NCBI GenBank assembly: GCA_937894465.1 | Contig: CALCRE010000146.1 | Location: 1 to 11,025, forward strand | Length of the DNA stretch: 11,025 nucleotides | Direction of reading: 5' to 3' | Source of the DNA: an uncultured Clostridia bacterium | GTDB taxonomy: Bacteria > Bacillota > Clostridia > JAAYHZ01 | Shown here: in pieces, positions 7,825-11,025 of the stretch | How the letters are laid out: every line of letters starts with the position of its first letter | How positions within the stretch are numbered: position 1 is the first letter of the stretch | The notes under the pieces: model-generated | What the model saw: only the letters and a program-made list of their open reading frames with translations | Told to the model about the DNA's origin: nothing | Database searches by the model: none | Program-made: the position numbers and the translations under genes

Positions 7825-7854
7825 TTGATTATTATAACTGAAAACCGGTATAAT
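7825..7854 (+). promoter_or_regulatory. ireB promoter (TTGATT-18-TATAAT)
   Basis: TTGATT at 7825-7830 and TATAAT at 7849-7854 with an 18-nt spacer form a near-consensus sigma-A promoter. Predicted transcription start is near 7861, giving a leader of about 95 nt before ireB. It separates ireB from the rnr-mtaB operon. Confidence 0.75.
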
Positions 7855-7861
7855 ATGTATA

Positions 7862-7886
7862 ATTAGTATGTGTGCTTCATGCTAAT
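7862..7886 (+). promoter_or_regulatory. hairpin at the very 5' end of the ireB leader
   Basis: ATTAGTATG (7862-7870) and CATGCTAAT (7878-7886) pair over 9 bp, with one G-U pair and a 7-nt loop, immediately after the predicted transcription start. As RNA it could protect the 5' end; as DNA it could be an operator over +1. The rest of the 200-bp gap holds no recognisable gene or riboswitch. Confidence 0.4.
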
Positions 7887-7956
7887 CTGACAAGAGAAGA
7901 AAATTATCGCTTTATATGATTGGGGTTTTAGAAGAAAAATTCGGAGTGTGATAAAA

Positions 7957-8214
7957 ATGAACGGAGAAACTACAAAATTTGATTTTTTAAGGGACAGAAA
8001 AGAAAAACCGAGAGACATTATCTTGTCGGTTTGTTCGGCCATGGAAGAGAAAGGTTATGATCCCATCGGTCAGATCGTCGGATATATTTTGTCAGGGGAC
8101 CCTACTTATATCACGGGTTATAAAGGTGCTAGGAATTCGATACGAAAATTAGAGCGAGATGAGTTGTTGGAAGAGTTGGTAAAGTTCTATCTGGAGAAGA
8201 ATGGACAATTATGA
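7957..8214 (+). CDS. ireB: IreB family regulatory phosphoprotein (UPF0297)
   Basis: Small cytoplasmic protein. In Enterococcus faecalis IreB is a phosphorylation target of the Ser/Thr kinase IreK and a negative regulator of cephalosporin resistance. The family is recognised along its whole length: ETTKFDF at the start, then KEKPRDIIL, GYDPIGQIVGYILSGDPTYIT, ARNSIRKLERDEL and EELVKFYLE. I choose ATG 7957 (MNGETTKFDF) over GTG 7948: GGAG at 7943-7946 lies 10 nt before the ATG, almost touches the GTG, and family members begin close to this point. The product is 85 residues, as expected. It has its own promoter and is followed by a terminator that separates it from ruvX, its usual neighbour in Clostridia. 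The alaS gene that often precedes it is not here. Confidence 0.92.
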   Translation: MNGETTKFDFLRDRKEKPRDIILSVCSAMEEKGYDPIGQIVGYILSGDPTYITGYKGARNSIRKLERDELLEELVKFYLEKNGQL

Positions 8215-8220
8215 TCAATC

Positions 8221-8248
8221 AAAACCGGGACCCCCCCGGTTTTATTTT
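8221..8248 (+). terminator. intrinsic terminator between ireB and ruvX
   Basis: AAAACCGGG (8221-8229) and CCCGGTTTT (8235-8243) form a 9-bp stem with a 5-nt loop, followed by ATTTT. It starts 6 bp after the ireB stop. Seven C in a row (8231-8237) allow alternative pairing registers. ruvX starts 38 bp later with no obvious promoter of its own, so partial readthrough is likely. Confidence 0.75.
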
Positions 8249-8286
8249 AATAACGATAAAAGCGTAGGGAACGGAGAAAAAGAGAT

Positions 8287-8688
8287 TTGAGAATTCTAGG
8301 AATTGACTATGGAGATGTAAGAACCGGTATTGCTGTCAGCGATCCCACCGGAATGATTGCAACCGGTTTGAAGACTATTGTAACTAAAGATATGAATGAA
8401 CTGATCGATCAGATCAAAGGTGTAATACAAGAATACAAGCCGGAGAAAATCGTCGTGGGTTTTCCTAAGAACATGAACGGTACATTAGGCTTGAGAGCGG
8501 AAAAAACGCAAAAATTTATAGACTGTCTCATTGAACAAACCGGTCTGACTGTCATCAAGTGGGATGAACGGTTGTCTTCGGTTATGGCACATCGTACTCT
8601 CCATGACAAGGGGAAGTCTCCTTCTAGAAACAAGGAAGCGGTGGACCGCATCGCCGCTTGCTATATATTACAATCTTATCTTGACTAA
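8287..8688 (+). CDS. ruvX: Holliday junction resolvase-like / pre-16S rRNA nuclease YqgF (RuvX)
   Basis: RNase H-fold nuclease of the YqgF/RuvX family, linked to maturation of the 16S rRNA 5' end and proposed as a Holliday junction resolvase. Signatures: ILGIDYGDVRTGIAVSD at the N-terminus with the first catalytic Asp (Asp7), VVGFPKNMNGT in the middle, KWDERLSS with the conserved Glu, and DRIAACYILQSYL with the last catalytic Asp. The start is TTG at 8287, with GGAG at 8273-8276 10 nt upstream; no in-frame ATG would keep the first strand. The 133-residue length is normal. It follows ireB after a terminator and precedes a DUF1292 gene, the usual Clostridia order. Confidence 0.92.
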   Translation: MRILGIDYGDVRTGIAVSDPTGMIATGLKTIVTKDMNELIDQIKGVIQEYKPEKIVVGFPKNMNGTLGLRAEKTQKFIDCLIEQTGLTVIKWDERLSSVMAHRTLHDKGKSPSRNKEAVDRIAACYILQSYLD

Positions 8689-8757
8689 TTTGTTTTTTAG
8701 CGGTAAAATCACGCAGTAAATTATCATATTTTTAGTTGATTAAAATGAGTTTTCATA

Positions 8758-8786
8758 TTTTAACATTGAATGTGATATGCTATAAT
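8758..8786 (+). promoter_or_regulatory. extended -10 promoter of the DUF1292 gene
   Basis: TGCTATAAT (8778-8786) is a perfect extended -10. The -35, TTTTAA at 8758-8763, is weak with a 17-nt spacer. The spacer carries a short palindrome ACATT-g-AATGT (8763-8773). Transcription from about 8793 puts the ATG at 8785 upstream of the RNA and leaves 8818 as the start. Confidence 0.65.
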
Positions 8787-8817
8787 GAAACCATCATATT
8801 TGAGGAGGATTTTCTTT

Positions 8818-9198
8818 ATGGAAGAAAATAAAAAAGATTTTAATGATATCAATGAAGAATTCGATGACACCGAAGCGGATATTATCGTTGACGAAGAAAC
8901 CGGTGCCGAATTTCAAGTGTTGGACAGTTTTGATATAGATGATAAAACATATGTTGTTATGACTATGATTAAAAACCCCGACGAAGCTTGTCATTGTGAT
9001 GATTGCGGTTGCGATTGTGAAGAAGATGAGCATGATGAGGTATTTATTTATCGTTTGATCGAGGGCGAAGAATCAGATGAGTTTGTAGCCATAGAAGATG
9101 ATGTGGAATTGGCTAATGCATTTGAAGAATTCAAATTCAGAAACAGTGAACTGTTTGATTTTGAAGACGAATTCGAAGATGAAGATGATGAGGAGTAA
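8818..9198 (+). CDS. acidic DUF1292 family protein with a Cys-rich insert
   Basis: Small acidic cytoplasmic protein of the DUF1292 family, of unknown function, usually encoded just after ireB and ruvX. The start is ATG 8818: GAGGAGG at 8802-8808 lies 9 nt upstream, while the in-frame ATG at 8785 overlaps the promoter -10. Of 126 residues, the DUF1292 core runs from about 22 to 110: DEETGAEFQVLDSFDIDDKTYVVM, then VFIYRLIEG and the acidic ANAFEEFKF ending. Asp/Glu dominate both ends. Unusual is the insert CHCDDCGCDC at residues 58-67 (five Cys and one His in ten residues), where I would expect a plain acidic loop before the VFIYRL strand. It could bind a metal. The gene has its own promoter and a strong terminator, so it is a separate transcription unit. 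Confidence 0.85.
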   Translation: MEENKKDFNDINEEFDDTEADIIVDEETGAEFQVLDSFDIDDKTYVVMTMIKNPDEACHCDDCGCDCEEDEHDEVFIYRLIEGEESDEFVAIEDDVELANAFEEFKFRNSELFDFEDEFEDEDDEE

Positions 9199-9215
9199 AA
9201 GGGAACGATAGGTTG

Positions 9216-9254
9216 AAAAAAGCATTTGCAGGTAAAACCTGCAAGTGCTTTTTT
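9216..9254 (+). terminator. strong intrinsic terminator after the DUF1292 gene
   Basis: AAAAAAGCATTTGCAGGT (9216-9233) pairs with ACCTGCAAGTGCTTTTTT (9237-9254) over 18 bp with one G-U pair and a 3-nt loop. The 3' arm ends in six T. The A-tract on the other side makes it symmetrical, but no minus-strand gene arrives from the right. Confidence 0.92.
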
Positions 9255-9335
9255 GCGAGTAGAATAATCAGGCTTTTTTTATAGAGGGAAAATCCAAAGG
9301 AAGGCTGAAACAACTGATATGAAGGACGGATTATA

Positions 9336-10475
9336 ATGTCAAGAAGACTGAAAATAGTCGTATGTGGGGTGTTGATATTATCATTTTTCATGCTGACTGC
9401 ATGTTCTGAAAGCGGAAGAACCAATGCAGAAGATACGGATGAGACGGTTTCAACAACTAAAATCACTATAACGACAAAACCTGTGACAACGGCACAAACA
9501 ACCAAGGAAGAAACAACCGAAAAAGAAACAACCAAGGAAGAAACAACCGTAGAAGTTACAACAACAGAAGAAGAGAAACCTTTTTCCGATGATTTATTTG
9601 TATTGCCTGAAGACGGCCAAAGACCCATTGCTGTTGTCATAGACAACGAAGGATCCACAGTACTTCCCCAAGGTGGACCGGGGCTTGCTCAAATCGTATA
9701 TGAATTCATCGTGGAAGGTGGAATATCCCGAATTATGCCCATTTATTGGGGATTGGACATAGAGTATTTAGGTCCTGTGAGAAGTGCAAGACATTATATG
9801 CTGGACTATATGAAAGAGTATGATGCATTTTTTGTTCATTTCGGATGGAGCCCGCAAGCAAAAAGCGATATTTCCGATTATGGTGTTCAAATTGCAAACG
9901 GTGTCAGCAACGCCTACGATATATTTTGGGATATCACGAAAAACAAGAACAATTGGCAAGATACATACACAAACAGTAGTAATATAAAGAAGATGATGAA
10001 CCGTAACAAATATTCAACTGAAACAAAAGTGAATATGAGTGAACGGTATGTTGAGGAGTGGAGGATTCCCGAAGAGGGAGCGGTTTGCGAACAGATATCC
10101 ATCCGTTACTCGTCCGGTTATCGTATAGGATACAGATACAACCCTCAAACGGGATTGTATGATAAAACCAGACAAGGACAGCCCCATATGGAAAGAAACA
10201 ACGGAGAGCAAATCCAAGCCGGTAACATCATCATTATGAGAGTTAAAAATTATACCATCAAAGGAGACACGGAAGGACGGCAACACCTTGAAACAGCAGG
10301 TTCAGGAAAAGGATATTATGTAACTTCCGGTAAGGTGATTGAAATCAATTGGTCCAAAGAAACCAGGTTTGCCATGACACGATTCACCGACTCTAACGGT
10401 GATGAAATCCGGTTGAACCCGGCACGAACATGGATTCAAGTGGTTCCTTTGGATGCGACGATCGAATTAGGTTAA
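9336..10475 (+). CDS. DUF3048 domain lipoprotein (YerB-like)
   Basis: Predicted surface lipoprotein of unknown function, resembling Bacillus subtilis YerB. Residues 1-23 form a lipoprotein signal with lipobox L-T-A-C and lipidated Cys23. A Thr/Glu/Lys-rich spacer follows (about 34-80) and contains four 5-residue repeats (TTKEE, TTEKE, TTKEE, TTVEV). The DUF3048 domain begins at about 90 with RPIAVVIDN (96-104) and carries YEFIVEGGISRIMPIYW, the hallmark GPVRSARHY (146-154) and HFGWSP (168-173). The C-terminal part ends with IRLNPARTWIQVVP. AAGGA at 9322-9326 lies 9 nt before the ATG. The 379-residue length fits the family. Its stop lies 3 bp from the convergent gene at 10479, with no terminator visible between them. 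I found no convincing promoter in 9255-9335. Confidence 0.88.
   Translation: MSRRLKIVVCGVLILSFFMLTACSESGRTNAEDTDETVSTTKITITTKPVTTAQTTKEETTEKETTKEETTVEVTTTEEEKPFSDDLFVLPEDGQRPIAVVIDNEGSTVLPQGGPGLAQIVYEFIVEGGISRIMPIYWGLDIEYLGPVRSARHYMLDYMKEYDAFFVHFGWSPQAKSDISDYGVQIANGVSNAYDIFWDITKNKNNWQDTYTNSSNIKKMMNRNKYSTETKVNMSERYVEEWRIPEEGAVCEQISIRYSSGYRIGYRYNPQTGLYDKTRQGQPHMERNNGEQIQAGNIIIMRVKNYTIKGDTEGRQHLETAGSGKGYYVTSGKVIEINWSKETRFAMTRFTDSNGDEIRLNPARTWIQVVPLDATIELG
9498..9557 (+). repeat. four tandem 15-bp repeats in the spacer of the DUF3048 lipoprotein gene
   Basis: Units of the type ACAACCAAGGAAGAA start at 9498, 9513, 9528 and 9543. Units 1 and 3 are identical; units 2 and 4 diverge. They encode the Thr-Thr-charged linker. 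In-frame 15-bp units allow the linker to change length without a frameshift. Confidence 0.85.
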
Positions 10476-10478
10476 TCC

Positions 10479-10685
10479 TTAATGTATTCCACCTTCACGT
10501 TTTTCGTCCATGAGATTTTTGAGATTCAGAAGTTCTTGCAAAGATAATGTGACCGTCTCTTCTGTCATCGTGTCTGCCAATACCAACTGCTCATTCGGAT
10601 CTGTAGTGTAGGTAGGTTGCAGGAGTACATATCCCACTTCCTTTGCCAGATTAGAAACATCCTTTGTGGTAAACTGCTGTGTCAT
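10479..10685 (-). CDS. small protein of unknown function (68 aa)
   Basis: I do not recognise this protein. From the ATG at 10685 it reads MTQQFTTKDVSNLAKE, then GYVLLQPTY, TDPNEQLVLAD and SLQELLNLKNLMDEKREGG. It has no signal peptide, no membrane segment and no Cys; the last third is probably a helix (EELLNL-like). The start is chosen from a perfect GGAGG (minus strand, 10699-10695) 9 nt upstream of 10685. The ATG at 10691 would be only 3 nt from it, and the longer frame back to 10757 has no good ribosome binding site and would run through a hairpin. Good start signals and sensible composition argue for a real gene. It converges on the DUF3048 gene with a 3-bp gap. Confidence 0.65.
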   Translation of the reverse strand: MTQQFTTKDVSNLAKEVGYVLLQPTYTTDPNEQLVLADTMTEETVTLSLQELLNLKNLMDEKREGGIH

Positions 10686-10723
10686 AAACATTTTCCTCCA
10701 AAAGTTCACAAGAGCTAAATCAT

Positions 10724-10757
10724 ATGGAGGTATTGTTGTAAATAATAATACCTCCAT
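10724..10757 (-). promoter_or_regulatory. perfect 11-bp inverted repeat upstream of the small minus-strand gene
   Basis: ATGGAGGTATT (10724-10734) and AATACCTCCAT (10747-10757) are perfect inverted arms around a 12-nt loop. In the minus-strand transcript the 5' arm holds GGAGG, a Shine-Dalgarno look-alike, and the 3' arm holds CCUCCA. The latter could instead pair with UGGAGG at the true ribosome binding site (10700-10695). It is either a leader hairpin that controls translation or a protein-binding site. It lacks a T-tract, so it is not a terminator. Confidence 0.55.
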
Positions 10758-10850
10758 GCAAATTATTATCTTCCGGTTTTATGTGGATTATTCTATTTAA
10801 AACATCCTTAACATGAGCAAAGATGAACGAGGTTGTATTTTTATTTCACC

Positions 10851-10879
10851 TTTTATTGTTACTGCACATGGGATATAAT
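10851..10879 (+). promoter_or_regulatory. probable promoter of the FAH-family gene
   Basis: A perfect TATAAT at 10874-10879 has a weak -35 (TTTTAT, 10851-10856; 17-nt spacer). The start would be near 10886, leaving a short leader before AAGGAG at 10899-10904. The rest of the gap from 10758 shows no gene. Confidence 0.5.
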
Positions 10880-10911
10880 GTTAGTGAAATTGACGAAAAA
10901 GGAGAATAAAA

Positions 10912-11025
10912 TTGAAATTCTATAAATTTGAATTGGATGGAAAAACAGCTTGGGGTATTGGGGATAATCAAACTATAGACGAGATACAAGGTGATCTGTT
11001 TGGCTTTTTTCTCGTCGGTATATTG
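10912..11025 (+). CDS. fumarylacetoacetate hydrolase family protein, N-terminal fragment (runs off the window)
   Basis: The first 38 codons read MKFYKFELDGKTAWGIGD, then TIDEIQGDLFGFF. This is the usual small N-terminal domain of FAH-family hydrolases/isomerases (fumarylpyruvate hydrolase or 2-hydroxyhepta-2,4-diene-1,7-dioate isomerase type). The catalytic domain lies beyond the right edge, so the substrate cannot be told. The start is TTG at 10912, with a perfect AAGGAG (10899-10904) 7 nt upstream; the frame is open to the last base. Confidence 0.7.
   Translation, partial: MKFYKFELDGKTAWGIGDNQTIDEIQGDLFGFFLVGIL

Noticed and set aside
7748..7947. Riboswitch or small RNA gene upstream of ireB
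   Set aside because: Only a promoter, a palindrome and one short hairpin can be seen; no known riboswitch core was recognised.
8717..8800. Three TCATATTT-like direct repeats before the DUF1292 gene
   Set aside because: They are short, irregularly spaced and expected in AT-rich sequence.
8785..8817. Upstream ATG of the DUF1292 gene
   Set aside because: It overlaps the TATAAT of the promoter and would not be in the transcript; GAGGAGG supports 8818.
9137..9658. 173-codon minus-strand frame rich in Ser and Val
   Set aside because: It is the antisense of the Thr-rich repeat region of the DUF3048 gene plus the terminator; it has no family resemblance, and the composition is explained by the repeats.
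10686..10757. 24-residue N-terminal extension of the small minus-strand protein
   Set aside because: It would run through the 11-bp hairpin and lacks a good ribosome binding site; GGAGG supports 10685. It is kept only as a possible regulatory leader frame.

Overview
The window comes from a low-GC Gram-positive bacterium, most likely an anaerobic member of Clostridia (Bacillota). The reasons are AT-rich DNA, strong AGGAG-type ribosome binding sites, frequent TTG starts, HemZ-type oxygen-independent haem chemistry, and the conserved Clostridia block ireB-ruvX-DUF1292. I see no insertion sequence, phage gene, CRISPR array, tRNA or rRNA. It reads as ordinary chromosome, with some details worth a second look.

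Layout. At the left edge is the C-terminal part of a GNAT acetyltransferase (+), cut by the window end. It converges on an orphan solute-binding lipoprotein (-, 642-2207). That gene is divergent from hemZ (+), a radical-SAM coproporphyrinogen dehydrogenase. hemZ has a very good promoter carrying a 19-bp palindrome, a TTG start at about 2379 (not the ATG at 2307), and a frameshift that splits off its last 80 or so codons (3527-3793). Next come three tightly linked genes: rnr (RNase R, 3842-5983), a DUF523/TudS-like Fe-S desulfidase (5964-6449) and mtaB (tRNA methylthiotransferase, 6446-7747). Their reading frames overlap, and all three can be tied to RNA turnover or RNA sulfur chemistry.

After a 200-bp gap with a consensus-like promoter, a palindrome and a leader hairpin come ireB (7957-8214), an intrinsic terminator, and ruvX (8287-8688, TTG start). 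A separate extended -10 promoter then drives an acidic DUF1292 protein (8818-9198) with an unusual Cys cluster, ended by a very strong terminator. A YerB-type DUF3048 lipoprotein (9336-10475) follows. It converges, with a 3-bp gap, on a 68-residue unknown protein (-, 10479-10685) whose upstream region carries a perfect 11-bp inverted repeat that could interfere with its Shine-Dalgarno sequence. The right edge holds the first 38 codons of a fumarylacetoacetate hydrolase-family gene (TTG start, 10912).

No single undescribed system stands out. The best leads are the rnr-DUF523-mtaB overlap, the palindromic hemZ promoter together with the hemZ frameshift, the Cys cluster in the DUF1292 protein, and the leader hairpin of the small minus-strand gene. 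All functional calls come from reading motifs; no database search was run.
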